Assembly (NCBI GenBank): GCA_003612395.1
Contig: RAYQ01000025.1
Coordinates: forward strand, 1-48,584
Direction of reading: 5' to 3'
DNA length: 48,584 nt
Source of the DNA: Parablautia intestinalis
Lineage (GTDB): Bacteria > Bacillota > Clostridia > Lachnospirales > Lachnospiraceae
The notes below the pieces were generated by a model. That model was not told the DNA's origin and made no database searches. It was given only the letters and a program-made list of their open reading frames with translations. The translations under genes were made by a program, and so were the position numbers. Numbering within the stretch: position 1 is the stretch's first letter; the number at the start of each line of letters is the position of its first letter. Below are positions 18,147-26,087 of this stretch, in pieces.

Positions 18147-20336
18147 CACCACAATCCGCTCAAGCCTCGTCCCTAAACGGCTTAAAATCTCATTTGTTAT
18201 CGTCCCCGTCTCCTTTGCCAGGTCGCAGGCCGAAATTTCTTCATCACCGCTTTTCCCGATTAACACTGCCACATCTCCTGCCTTGACGCCCGGAATATCA
18301 CTAACATCCACAATGGTCTGATCCATACAGATGCGGCCCACCACACTCACCCGGTGCCCCTCAATCAAGGCTGTACCTCTGCCGCCTGAGAGACCTCTGG
18401 TCAGTCCGTCAGCGTAACCGATTGCCAGCGCAGCAATTTTCATATCCCTTTCCGCTTTAAATTTAAGGCCATACCCCACATTTTCCCCTGCATAGATATT
18501 TCTTACCGATGCAACCCTTGCCTTCAGAGACAAAACCGGTTTCAGGATATCCTTACATTTTTCCGTATCTTCCTTTGTACTTAAAACGCCATACAAAGCA
18601 ATGCCTGTCCGCGCATAGTCCTCCCCAAGTTCCGGATAGTTAAAAACCCCATAACTTGACTGCAAATGAATTTCAGGCCGCCCACACCCCTTTTTTTCCA
18701 GGGTTTCCACCACCTTGTAAAAAGCATTCACCTGCAAATCCGTATAATCCATCTCCGGTTTCTCCAACTTGTCATCCGCGCAAAGATGTGTAAAGATGCC
18801 GTCCACAATTAAATTTTTCATCTGGCAGATACTATATATCCTGTCCACATTTTCACATCGCTCTCCTAAGCGGTGCATTCCGGTGTCCACGCCAATGTGT
18901 ACATGTATCTTTCTTCCATAGCGGTTTAGAAGAACTGCATATGGGAAATCAACTACTGTCTGCGTTAAATGATATCTTCTAAGTAAAGGGAAGAGCTCCG
19001 GATGGGTATATCCTAAAATCAAAATTTCGCCTTTTATCCCCTGCCTGCGCAACTGTATTCCTTCCTCCAGGCTGGCAACGCAAAAGGCATCCACCCCCAT
19101 ATCAGCCAATTCCCTGGCTATCAGAAGCGCTCCATGCCCGTAGGCGTTGGCTTTAAGCGCCGGCATCAGCCTGCACTCATCGGGAATTCTCTTTCGCAGG
19201 GCTGTTACATTTTGCCGCAGAGCGCTTTTACTTATCTCAATCCAGGCCCGCCCACATTTAAAGTTCTCCTTTTTGCTGCTTTCCATCAGCTTCGAAATGC
19301 CGGCTGCAGCAAGAACGGAAAGGAAAACCACTGCAAAGTAATGGACCAGACTGTTATTTACCAAAATTCCGGTCAGGTGAAGAATTTTTGCCGTGGCTCT
19401 TACCACAATAATCATGGCAGGATGCAGTACATAAATCCACAGAGAAATATTTCTAAGGATTTTAGAGGACGGACCTTCTAAGGTTAGAAGCGTCTTTACC
19501 AGAAATATTGACGTTGGTATCAGCATAATATACATGCTGTCATGTCTCTGCATTCCAAAATTCCGCAGAGTAAATGCTTCCACCGCCATCAGCAGGAGGG
19601 AAACTATCAGACCCGCACAATTTATCTGCCTCTTTAAAGGATCAAAATTGCTTTTCCTGTTTCCAATTTCAGCTCCTAAAAGCAGAAATACCGGCGCCAT
19701 GAACAGCCCGTTTCGTGTATAGGAAAATATCCTGAAGCCCTGCATATAAACATTGTATACAAGCGTTCCTTCTTTCAGGAAGCCAAAGTAGCTGTCTCCC
19801 AAAAGCCCGATCACATAGAGAAATCCTGATACTGTCAGGGCAAATCCTATATTTTTCTCCATTTCTGCGCTGTTTTCCGCACATGTTTTTAATCTTTTAC
19901 CTTTTATCAGTCTGCTCATCAGATATGTCAGCGCCACACCCATCATACAGGCAGAAAAATACCACAAATGATAAAAAGTACCGTCAAACAACAGCATGCG
20001 AAAAACAAGACCGGCATTTAATTCTTTATAATGACCTGCATATATTCCTACAGGCAGATAAATCAATATGGCAGCTCCATATAAAACAGCCATCTTTTTG
20101 CAATATTTCCAAAACTTCTCAAGAGCTTTGCCTTCACATGTAAAAAAGTCCCTCACGACAAATTGTCCTGTCACCATAAAAAAGAACGGAACCGCAACAC
20201 GGCATAAAACTCTTGTGAGAAGAAAATCCGCATCTGCACTATAGGATAATAGCGGCGATGTATGAATTGCCGCCACCATGAAAGCGGCAATTATTCTAAA
20301 CCGGTCAAGTCCTCCATAATTTTGTCTTTTATCCAA
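18144..20336 (-). CDS. vanT: VanT-type membrane-bound serine/alanine racemase
   Basis: The protein has 730 residues from a TTG at 20336, with GAGGGGG about 10 nt upstream; an alternative TTG at 20363 adds nine residues. The N-terminal half (about 1-350) is an acyltransferase-3-type membrane domain with about ten helices. It begins LDRFRIIAAFMVAAIHTSPL. The C-terminal half (about 360-730) is a PLP-dependent racemase: the lysine in PALKANAYGHG, the second catalytic region in VGRICMDQTIVDVS, and the ending LSRLGTRLERIVV. VanT makes D-serine at the membrane for VanG/VanC-type resistance. It is the last gene of vanG-vanXY-vanT, 108 bases after vanXY. The assignment as a serine rather than only an alanine racemase rests on the fusion and the context. 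Confidence 0.85.
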   Translation of the reverse strand: MDKRQNYGGLDRFRIIAAFMVAAIHTSPLLSYSADADFLLTRVLCRVAVPFFFMVTGQFVVRDFFTCEGKALEKFWKYCKKMAVLYGAAILIYLPVGIYAGHYKELNAGLVFRMLLFDGTFYHLWYFSACMMGVALTYLMSRLIKGKRLKTCAENSAEMEKNIGFALTVSGFLYVIGLLGDSYFGFLKEGTLVYNVYMQGFRIFSYTRNGLFMAPVFLLLGAEIGNRKSNFDPLKRQINCAGLIVSLLLMAVEAFTLRNFGMQRHDSMYIMLIPTSIFLVKTLLTLEGPSSKILRNISLWIYVLHPAMIIVVRATAKILHLTGILVNNSLVHYFAVVFLSVLAAAGISKLMESSKKENFKCGRAWIEISKSALRQNVTALRKRIPDECRLMPALKANAYGHGALLIARELADMGVDAFCVASLEEGIQLRRQGIKGEILILGYTHPELFPLLRRYHLTQTVVDFPYAVLLNRYGRKIHVHIGVDTGMHRLGERCENVDRIYSICQMKNLIVDGIFTHLCADDKLEKPEMDYTDLQVNAFYKVVETLEKKGCGRPEIHLQSSYGVFNYPELGEDYARTGIALYGVLSTKEDTEKCKDILKPVLSLKARVASVRNIYAGENVGYGLKFKAERDMKIAALAIGYADGLTRGLSGGRGTALIEGHRVSVVGRICMDQTIVDVSDIPGVKAGDVAVLIGKSGDEEISACDLAKETGTITNEILSRLGTRLERIVV

Positions 20337-20444
20337 ATCTTCTTTTCCCCCTCTTACTTCCAAATCATGCTCTCACGAACTTTATGTTTTCATCCCTCAA
20401 AAACATATAGGTTTATACTTTTCAGAAATCCGGCAGACCGGCTG

Positions 20445-21212
20445 TCAATCATTCTTACTTATCCCATACTGGGTAAGGATAAATCCGTCCACATTATTGC
20501 CGGAAATCATATAAGGGAAGCGGCTGTCCACTTCCAGAACAGTCGTTTTCTCCTCTCCTGCCTTTAAATAAGAAATGAAGGCTCTCACACCATTTTGGTT
20601 AAAGGCATAAGTTCTTCGGCCATAGGGAAAATCTTTTATAAAGGAAATATATTCTTCCAGTGTTAAACTTTCCTGAGTCATGATCATGGCATGGGGAACA
20701 CCCACATAGCGAAAATGCCACGGCTCATGTCCGATTCCGGTAATTTTCTCTTTCCCCGAGGGATATCTTTCTATGAAACCATATTCCATGGCCTTTTGTC
20801 GGAAAGTCTGACAGATTCCCTTATAGGGAAAATCAGGACATATAAAGTCAATATTCTCCTGTTTTAGCCCAAGGTCAATAGCAAGGCCTGTCTGATGTTC
20901 ACTGTGACCGGGACAGGCCACATACTTTTCGGTAAATTCTCTGCCGCTTTCCGCCAGGGAATCCTCCCAAATTTTCTGCTGTTCCTTTAAAGAGCGCCAG
21001 CCGCTTACCGGAATAATCTTTTGCCACCCGTTTATTTTCCCCATCAGCCTGGATAACAGTATGGCGGCTCTGTGCCACATAAAGATGTCGGATGTCCCGC
21101 TTTTAACCGGCTCCAAATCCTCCGCGTCCTCTCCTGCGAAGCTGTAAGTACGGTTTACCAGAATAAGACTCCCCGTATAAATACTCTTCCTTTGTAAAAT
21201 AACCCTCTCCAT
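20445..21212 (-). CDS. vanXY: VanXY-type D,D-dipeptidase/D,D-carboxypeptidase
   Basis: The protein has 255 residues. The ATG at 21212 is chosen because AGGTGGAGG lies 7 nt upstream; an in-frame ATG 38 codons earlier has none. The zinc ligands are visible in GHSEHQTGLAIDL and EPWHFRY, the SxHxxGxAxD and ExxH signatures of the VanX/VanY family. The soluble form without a signal peptide and the length of about 250 residues fit VanXY, which removes D-Ala-D-Ala and trims the pentapeptide so that D-Ser-ending precursors dominate. The gene follows vanG in the same operon. Confidence 0.85.
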   Translation of the reverse strand: MERVILQRKSIYTGSLILVNRTYSFAGEDAEDLEPVKSGTSDIFMWHRAAILLSRLMGKINGWQKIIPVSGWRSLKEQQKIWEDSLAESGREFTEKYVACPGHSEHQTGLAIDLGLKQENIDFICPDFPYKGICQTFRQKAMEYGFIERYPSGKEKITGIGHEPWHFRYVGVPHAMIMTQESLTLEEYISFIKDFPYGRRTYAFNQNGVRAFISYLKAGEEKTTVLEVDSRFPYMISGNNVDGFILTQYGISKND

Positions 21213-21322
21213 ATTTAGTCCTCCACCTTTCCTGTTTACTGTCGGATGTACGTCACAATCCGGTCCTGAAATCACCTGAAGCGGGGCGTGCAGATTAAAG
21301 AAATGAATTTTCAATTGAATTT

Positions 21323-22378
21323 TCAATTGTTCTCAAGAGCCAGCCCGATAATTTTTTCCAGAATTTCCGTAAAAGAATACCCTGCTGCCTTCATCATTCC
21401 CGGATAACGGCTGTGCTCCGTAAATCCCGGAATGGTATTGACTTCATTAAATACAATTTTCCCCTCTGGCGTCAGAAACATGTCCACTCTTGCAAACCCA
21501 CTGCATCCAAGGGTTTTGTAAATAGCCTTTGCAGTCTCTTTTATCTCCCGTGCTTTCCGGCTGCTGATTCTTGCCGGCACATGAATAGCGGAGGTCTTTA
21601 AAGTATATTTTTCCGTAAAGTCAAAAAATCCTCCGGAAAGCTCAATTTCATCCACCTCTCCTACCGTCAGGGATTCATTTCCAAGAACTGCGCATCCTAC
21701 CTCAAAGCCATCTATATTCTCCTCCACAATTATCTGATCATCATACAAAAAGGCAAGCTTCACGGCCTCCTGCAGTTCATCCGGCTTACCTGCTTTTGTT
21801 ACCCCGAAAGATGATCCTGCCTTTACCGGCTTGACAAACAGAGGATATCCTGTTTCTTTTGCAAACTCCTTTATTTCCCCTATATCCTCCTTTCTCCCAA
21901 ACACACGGGCCCTGGGAACGCATATGCCTGCCGTCTCCACCAGCTTGTGGGCGCGGTCCTTATCCATACAAAGAGCTGAGGCAAGAACTTTGCAGCCTGC
22001 CAGAGGAATCCCGGCAAGAGCAATCATTCCCTGAACTGTTCCGTCTTCTCCGTTTTTTCCGTGAAGTACCGGAAAGGCCACGTCTATTGGAACACTGTCC
22101 GTCCCGCCATCCTTACAGAAAATAAAAAGCCGGTGCTCTCTTCTTCCCGGAGATAAAACTGCCGGCGCACAGTCTTTCCCGGCATACCACGTATCATATT
22201 TTATCTCCTGTACATCCCCGGTAAAGTGAAACCATTCTCCCTGCCTGGTTATCCCAATCATTACCGGCTGATATTTGCTTTTGTCCAGATTACTGATAAC
22301 AGAACAGGCTGATTCCAAAGATACATTGTATTCCGATGAACTGCCTCCGAAAATAACTGCTATATTCATTTTTTCCAT
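21323..22378 (-). CDS. vanG: D-alanine--D-serine ligase, VanG type
   Basis: The protein has 351 residues, a usual length for the family. The ATG at 22378 has AAAGGAAAAG 3 nt upstream. It has the ATP-grasp core of D-Ala-D-X ligases: VIFGGSSSEYNVSLES at the start, FPVLHGKNGEDGT, VKPVKAGSSFG and NEVNTIPGFT near the end. The omega-loop segment reads FDFTEKYTLKTS; EKY is the signature expected of D-Ser ligases, where D-Lac ligases have KTY. It makes D-Ala-D-Ser, to which vancomycin binds poorly. It starts the vanG-vanXY-vanT cluster. No vanU, vanR or vanS lies beside it, so expression control is not evident. A housekeeping Ddl is less likely given the two partner genes. Confidence 0.88.
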   Translation of the reverse strand: MEKMNIAVIFGGSSSEYNVSLESACSVISNLDKSKYQPVMIGITRQGEWFHFTGDVQEIKYDTWYAGKDCAPAVLSPGRREHRLFIFCKDGGTDSVPIDVAFPVLHGKNGEDGTVQGMIALAGIPLAGCKVLASALCMDKDRAHKLVETAGICVPRARVFGRKEDIGEIKEFAKETGYPLFVKPVKAGSSFGVTKAGKPDELQEAVKLAFLYDDQIIVEENIDGFEVGCAVLGNESLTVGEVDEIELSGGFFDFTEKYTLKTSAIHVPARISSRKAREIKETAKAIYKTLGCSGFARVDMFLTPEGKIVFNEVNTIPGFTEHSRYPGMMKAAGYSFTEILEKIIGLALENN

Positions 22379-22538
22379 TTTCTTTTCCTTTCCGATATAA
22401 ATTTGGGCTTTATTGTGTAAATAAATTGTACCCTTTAGAAATATCCTATATTTTTACTTTCCCCTCAGGATTGATTGAGAATTTATTATGAAAAATTTAA
22501 AAAAAGGCTAAAAAATACCTTTGTCTGTTAATTTTTAC

Positions 22539-22567
22539 TTGATGAACCAAATAGCAGCCTTTATAAT
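22539..22567 (+). promoter_or_regulatory. Strong promoter of the CofE-like gene
   Basis: The -35 box TTGATG (22539-22544) and the -10 box TATAAT (22562-22567) are 17 bases apart. Transcription should start near 22574, giving a 5' leader of about 120 nt. Confidence 0.8.
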
Positions 22568-22573
22568 ATAAGA

Positions 22574-22683
22574 GGTCCGTTTTTAAGATACGGAACTAGA
22601 GAGAAGGTACCCATACAAAAGCCGCAGAGCAAAGGAAACAATTTTTCTGTCTGCGGACTTTAAAAGTTACGCTTCGAAATGAA
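22574..22683 (+). promoter_or_regulatory. Structured 5' leader of the CofE-like gene
   Basis: Two hairpins are visible. TCCGT pairs with ACGGA (22576-22593). AAAG.CCGCAGA pairs with TCTGCGG.CTTT (about 22618-22662). The second lies just before the ribosome site GGAGG. It may be a regulatory leader, but no known riboswitch consensus was recognised. Confidence 0.45.
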
Positions 22684-22695
22684 TGGAGGAAAAGA

Positions 22696-23895
22696 ATGGA
22701 ACGATTGGTAGGAACTGTATCCAGAGGGGTCAGGGCGCCGATTATCCGGCAGGGAGATGATCTTGCAGCAATTGTTGTGGATTCTGTGCTGGCGGCTGCT
22801 GAGAGCGAGGGCTTTGCTTTGCGTGATAAGGACGTGGTAGCCGTAACGGAGGCTGTTGTTGCACGTGCCCAGGGAAATTATGCAGGTATTGACCAGATCG
22901 CAAAGGATGTACAAGAAAAATTTGGCGATGATACGGTAGGAATAATCTTCCCGATTTTAAGCCGTAACCGTTTCGCTATCTGTTTAAAGGGTATTGCCAG
23001 GGGGCTTAAAAAGGTGGTGCTTATGCTCAGCTATCCATCCGATGAGGTAGGCAATCATCTGATTGATGAAGAAGATATGGATGAAAAAGGCGTAAACCCC
23101 TGGATGGATGTGCTCACAGAAGATAAATACAGAGAATTGTTTGGCTATAAAAAGCATGTTTTCACCGGAATAGATTATGTAGAGTATTACAAACAGCTAA
23201 TTCAGGAGGCAGGCGCCCAGGTTGAAATTATTTTTGCAAACCAGCCTAAGGCAATCCTTGCTTATACAAAATCTGTCTTAACCTGCGATATCCACACCCG
23301 TTTCAGAACGAAAAATACTCTGTTAAAAAATGGCGCCGAAAAGGTATATACCCTTGATGAAATTCTTACAAAGAGTGTAGACGGCAGCGGCTATAATGAC
23401 AGATTTGGCCTGCTTGGCTCTAATAAGGCAACGGAGGAAAGCGTTAAGTTGTTCCCTATCCACTGTCAGGAAATGGTAGACAGCATTCAAAAGGGTCTGA
23501 TTGAAAAAACAGGAAAACAGATTGAAGTTATGATTTACGGTGACGGAGCCTTCAAGGATCCTGTAGGAAAGATCTGGGAGCTGGCCGATCCTGTTGTCTC
23601 TCCTGCCTACACCAAAGGCTTAGAAGGAACACCCAATGAAGTAAAACTGAAGTATTTAGCTGACAATGATTTCGCTGATTTATCCGGCGATGAGTTAAAG
23701 GATGCCATTTCTGCTTACATTCGTGATAAGGATGAAAAGGCGGCCAGTCTGGTAGGCACTATGGTGACCCAGGGCACCACCCCCAGAAGGCTTACCGACT
23801 TAATCGGATCCCTGTGCGATCTGACCAGCGGCAGCGGCGATAAAGGGACGCCTATCATTCTGGTACAGGGATATTTTGATAACTATACGAAATAA
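22696..23895 (+). CDS. cofE: CofE-like F420-0:L-glutamate ligase family protein
   Basis: The protein has 399 residues, longer than the roughly 250-residue archaeal CofE. GGAGGAAAAG precedes the ATG. The N-terminus RGVRAPIIRQGDDL and the segment DVVAVTEAVVARAQGN match the family, which adds glutamate to a phospholactyl-flavin in F420 synthesis. Nothing else of F420 synthesis is in the window, and most Clostridia lack F420, so the true acceptor may be another acid. No membrane segments. Single-gene unit with its own promoter, leader and terminator; divergent from vanG. Confidence 0.7.
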   Translation: MERLVGTVSRGVRAPIIRQGDDLAAIVVDSVLAAAESEGFALRDKDVVAVTEAVVARAQGNYAGIDQIAKDVQEKFGDDTVGIIFPILSRNRFAICLKGIARGLKKVVLMLSYPSDEVGNHLIDEEDMDEKGVNPWMDVLTEDKYRELFGYKKHVFTGIDYVEYYKQLIQEAGAQVEIIFANQPKAILAYTKSVLTCDIHTRFRTKNTLLKNGAEKVYTLDEILTKSVDGSGYNDRFGLLGSNKATEESVKLFPIHCQEMVDSIQKGLIEKTGKQIEVMIYGDGAFKDPVGKIWELADPVVSPAYTKGLEGTPNEVKLKYLADNDFADLSGDELKDAISAYIRDKDEKAASLVGTMVTQGTTPRRLTDLIGSLCDLTSGSGDKGTPIILVQGYFDNYTK

Positions 23896-24041
23896 CTTTT
23901 TGTCAATTATTTGCGCAATTTGATGGAGTGTTTTCGCAGTTATTCGGCCAAGTCTGTACATTTACTGCGCAGACCATGAGAAAATGGTGCAAGAGCTTTC
24001 AAAATGCGGCATACACTTCATGGGATATTCTTATTTTTATT

Positions 24042-24077
24042 ACAGGGCAAAGACACAAATGTTTTTGCCCTGTTCTT
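24042..24077 (+). terminator. Intrinsic terminator after the CofE-like gene
   Basis: ACAGGGCAAA pairs with TTTGCCCTGT, followed by TCTTAAT. It is about 150 bases past the stop codon. The stretch between (23896-24041) holds no credible gene. Confidence 0.65.
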
Positions 24078-24161
24078 AATAATTCAAATATTTCTTTGTT
24101 TTCAGCTAACAGCATAAAAAGGCACTAAAGGTATCTGAATGTGTTATGATTGGTTGCTTAA

Positions 24162-24191
24162 TTGGTATAGAAAACGATATTTTCATATACT
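24162..24191 (+). promoter_or_regulatory. Possible promoter of the small coiled-coil gene
   Basis: TTGGTA (24162-24167) and TATACT (24186-24191) are 18 bases apart, 37 bases before the ATG. This is a moderate match only. Confidence 0.35.
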
Positions 24192-24227
24192 CACTTAGTA
24201 AATAAAAATAATATACCAGGATTACAA

Positions 24228-24479
24228 ATGGCTGATTTTGCAGCATACAATATGCTGCAAAGTGTTAAGCGTACAGAAGAACAATATACTGAATTTATGA
24301 AAAATAAAAAGGCAAATGAAAATATAAAAACCGAGAGAAATAACCTGATAAAGAAAAATAACTTATTATCGGAAGGGAAAAATAAGTTATTGAAACAAAA
24401 TGAGGAGCTCAAAGTGGAAATTATACGTCTTAAAGAAGAATTATTAATCAATAAAGCGAACATTGACAATTCAATATAG
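24228..24479 (+). CDS. Small coiled-coil protein, unknown function
   Basis: The protein has 83 residues, is very rich in Lys, Glu, Asn and Leu, and is predicted by eye to be almost entirely a coiled coil from about residue 15. Leucines and isoleucines recur at heptad spacing near the end (EELKVEIIRLKEELL). CCAGGA lies 7 nt before the ATG. There is no signal peptide, membrane helix or cysteine. Codon use is AT-rich, unlike the flanking genes. The last codons contain a consensus promoter for the RNA described next, so the two may be linked. I do not recognise the family. Confidence 0.5.
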   Translation: MADFAAYNMLQSVKRTEEQYTEFMKNKKANENIKTERNNLIKKNNLLSEGKNKLLKQNEELKVEIIRLKEELLINKANIDNSI

Positions 24480-24491
24480 TTTGCATATAAT
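24463..24491 (+). promoter_or_regulatory. Consensus promoter inside the end of the small gene
   Basis: TTGACA (24463-24468) and TATAAT (24486-24491) are exactly 17 bases apart, a perfect vegetative promoter. The start should be at about 24499. Confidence 0.85.
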
Positions 24492-24498
24492 GTTTGTA

Positions 24499-24656
24499 GA
24501 TACAATGATAATCACGTAAGGCGTGTTGCCAAAGCAGCAGCTCAGGCAGAGAATAGACTTAGATGCTATTCCGTTATCGTATCTTATATAAGGATTTAGG
24601 AGATTTATTAAAAGATGATTGGAACATCTTAAGTGTATGTACCAATCATCTTTTTC
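24499..24656 (+). ncRNA. Candidate structured small RNA, four-way junction, unknown family
   Basis: Between a perfect promoter and a strong terminator lie about 158 nt with no gene. The expected first base opens a closing stem: GATAC+GATAA (24499-24511, AAT bulge) pairs with TTATCGTATC (24574-24583). Inside are three hairpins: CACG/CGTG (24513-24525), TGCC/GGCA (24527-24548) and GAATAG/CTATTC (24551-24571). Almost no base is left unpaired at the junction. A linker follows, then the terminator. It does not match tRNA, SRP, 6S, tmRNA or RNase P as I know them. Confidence 0.6.
24610..24656. terminator. Bidirectional intrinsic terminator
   Basis: AAAAGATGATTGG pairs with CCAATCATCTTTT, with a 19-base loop and TTTTTC after it. 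It ends the small RNA and, read leftwards, lies just past the stop of the GPH transporter (24661). Confidence 0.85.
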
Positions 24657-24660
24657 TATC

Positions 24661-26052
24661 CTAAACCTCACTTCGGCGCCTTTCCAGAATCGCCACATTT
24701 TCTTCCACCCGCTTTTTGCTTAGCGGATAAATAAAAAACAATGTCAGTGCCACGGCGCCCAACCCAGCTGCCGGAATAATACAGGACAGATTGAAAATTC
24801 CCTTTGTAACCCCGGGATCGAAGGCCGTATCCGGCGTATAGCCAATCATGCCAAGAAGCGCGCCAATCATACCCGATGAAAGAGCCTGACCTAGCTTACG
24901 TGCAAAAGAATATACCGAGTAAATGGTACCGTCCTCCCGAACGCCGTTTTTCACTTCGGCATCATCAATTACGTCCGTAATCATTGCCCAGATAACCGTA
25001 TTAAAAAAACCCAGGCCCACATAAGCAAGTGCATAGAACCCTACATACACATATGGATTTTGCGGATTCAAAAACAGGCATACCACATAAACCACTGCGC
25101 CAAATGCGCAGGATACCATAGACAACTCCTTCTTTCCAAATTTAGCTGACAGTTTGGAAGCAAGGGGAGCACAGATAACCAGCATTACAATACTTCCCAC
25201 TAATGCGGATGCGGACTGGGCCGGGGCTGAACCATAATAGTTAGGGTATACGTACCCCGCCATCCCCTGCATGCCAAGCATGCCAAGGAGCAGCAAAACA
25301 GCAGCGGCAATGATACCAAGCAGAGAACGGTTGACGGCAAGGCTTTTTAACAACCTCCCTGTGTCCAGCTTCCGGTTATTAGCCTTCACCTCAACACGTT
25401 CCTGCACAAGGTGAAAGCACAGCAAATAGCAGACAATTGCAAGGGCAGAAAACACACCTGCAATCACTGTCATACGAGGGCCCGATAAGACCGTATTGCC
25501 GTCCACCACTTCATACGCTACCATAGGCGTGCCGACACCAATTACAAGTCCTGCAAGGGTTGCACCGATAGTCCGCCATGTGGAAAGCCGGGCGCGATCT
25601 TCAGGATCTGCGGAAATTGCGGATGCCATGGATCCGTAAGGAATATTAATCGTGGTGTAAAAGACAGAGCCCCAGAGGATATAGGTAATCACCATCCAGA
25701 GAACCTTAAAACCATACGCCATATTGGCAAATCCTGACTGGTAAATCAGAAATGATGAAATTGCCACTGGTCCGCACATTCTCTTAAGCCAGGGCTTAAA
25801 CTTTCCGTCCTTAGAAGGGCTGGTGCGGTCAACAATCTGCCCCATGGTCACGTCCGTGACGGCGTCCACAAATCGGGCCGCCATCATCAGCATACCAACC
25901 ACCCCGGGCGAAATTCCCATAACGTCCGTGTAAAATTTGAGCATAAAGGAAGAGGATAAAATAAAGGTAAAATCATTACCGAAATCCCCAAACATATATC
26001 CCAGCTTATCCCTCATGCCAAAAGGCCGTACGGAATCATTGCTTTTTGCCAT
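24661..26052 (-). CDS. GPH-family sugar:cation symporter
   Basis: The protein has 463 residues and about twelve membrane segments. The start is well supported by GGAGGG upstream. The N-terminal GYMFGDFGNDF and the loop MGQIVDRTSPSKDGKFKPWL are hallmarks of the melibiose/glucuronide carrier family (MelB, UidB), which moves glycosides with Na+ or H+. It lies 35 bases behind the GH2 gene and downstream of uxuA and uxuB, so it is likely to import a glucuronide or a related uronide for that pathway. The substrate is inferred from context only. Confidence 0.85.
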   Translation of the reverse strand: MAKSNDSVRPFGMRDKLGYMFGDFGNDFTFILSSSFMLKFYTDVMGISPGVVGMLMMAARFVDAVTDVTMGQIVDRTSPSKDGKFKPWLKRMCGPVAISSFLIYQSGFANMAYGFKVLWMVITYILWGSVFYTTINIPYGSMASAISADPEDRARLSTWRTIGATLAGLVIGVGTPMVAYEVVDGNTVLSGPRMTVIAGVFSALAIVCYLLCFHLVQERVEVKANNRKLDTGRLLKSLAVNRSLLGIIAAAVLLLLGMLGMQGMAGYVYPNYYGSAPAQSASALVGSIVMLVICAPLASKLSAKFGKKELSMVSCAFGAVVYVVCLFLNPQNPYVYVGFYALAYVGLGFFNTVIWAMITDVIDDAEVKNGVREDGTIYSVYSFARKLGQALSSGMIGALLGMIGYTPDTAFDPGVTKGIFNLSCIIPAAGLGAVALTLFFIYPLSKKRVEENVAILERRRSEV

Positions 26053-26087
26053 ACTCGAAACCCTCCATTCACAGTAGAATAGAAACT

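Noticed and set aside
22579-22662. Known riboswitch (c-di-GMP, THF, glycine, SAM) before the CofE-like gene
   Set aside because: The conserved cores I know for these families are not present; only plain hairpins are visible.
23928-24128. A 66-codon frame downstream of the CofE-like gene
   Set aside because: It starts just past the stop codon without a ribosome site and runs through the terminator hairpin.
24499-24583. tRNA reading of the four-way junction RNA
   Set aside because: The stem lengths, loops and the missing T-loop consensus and CCA context do not fit a tRNA.
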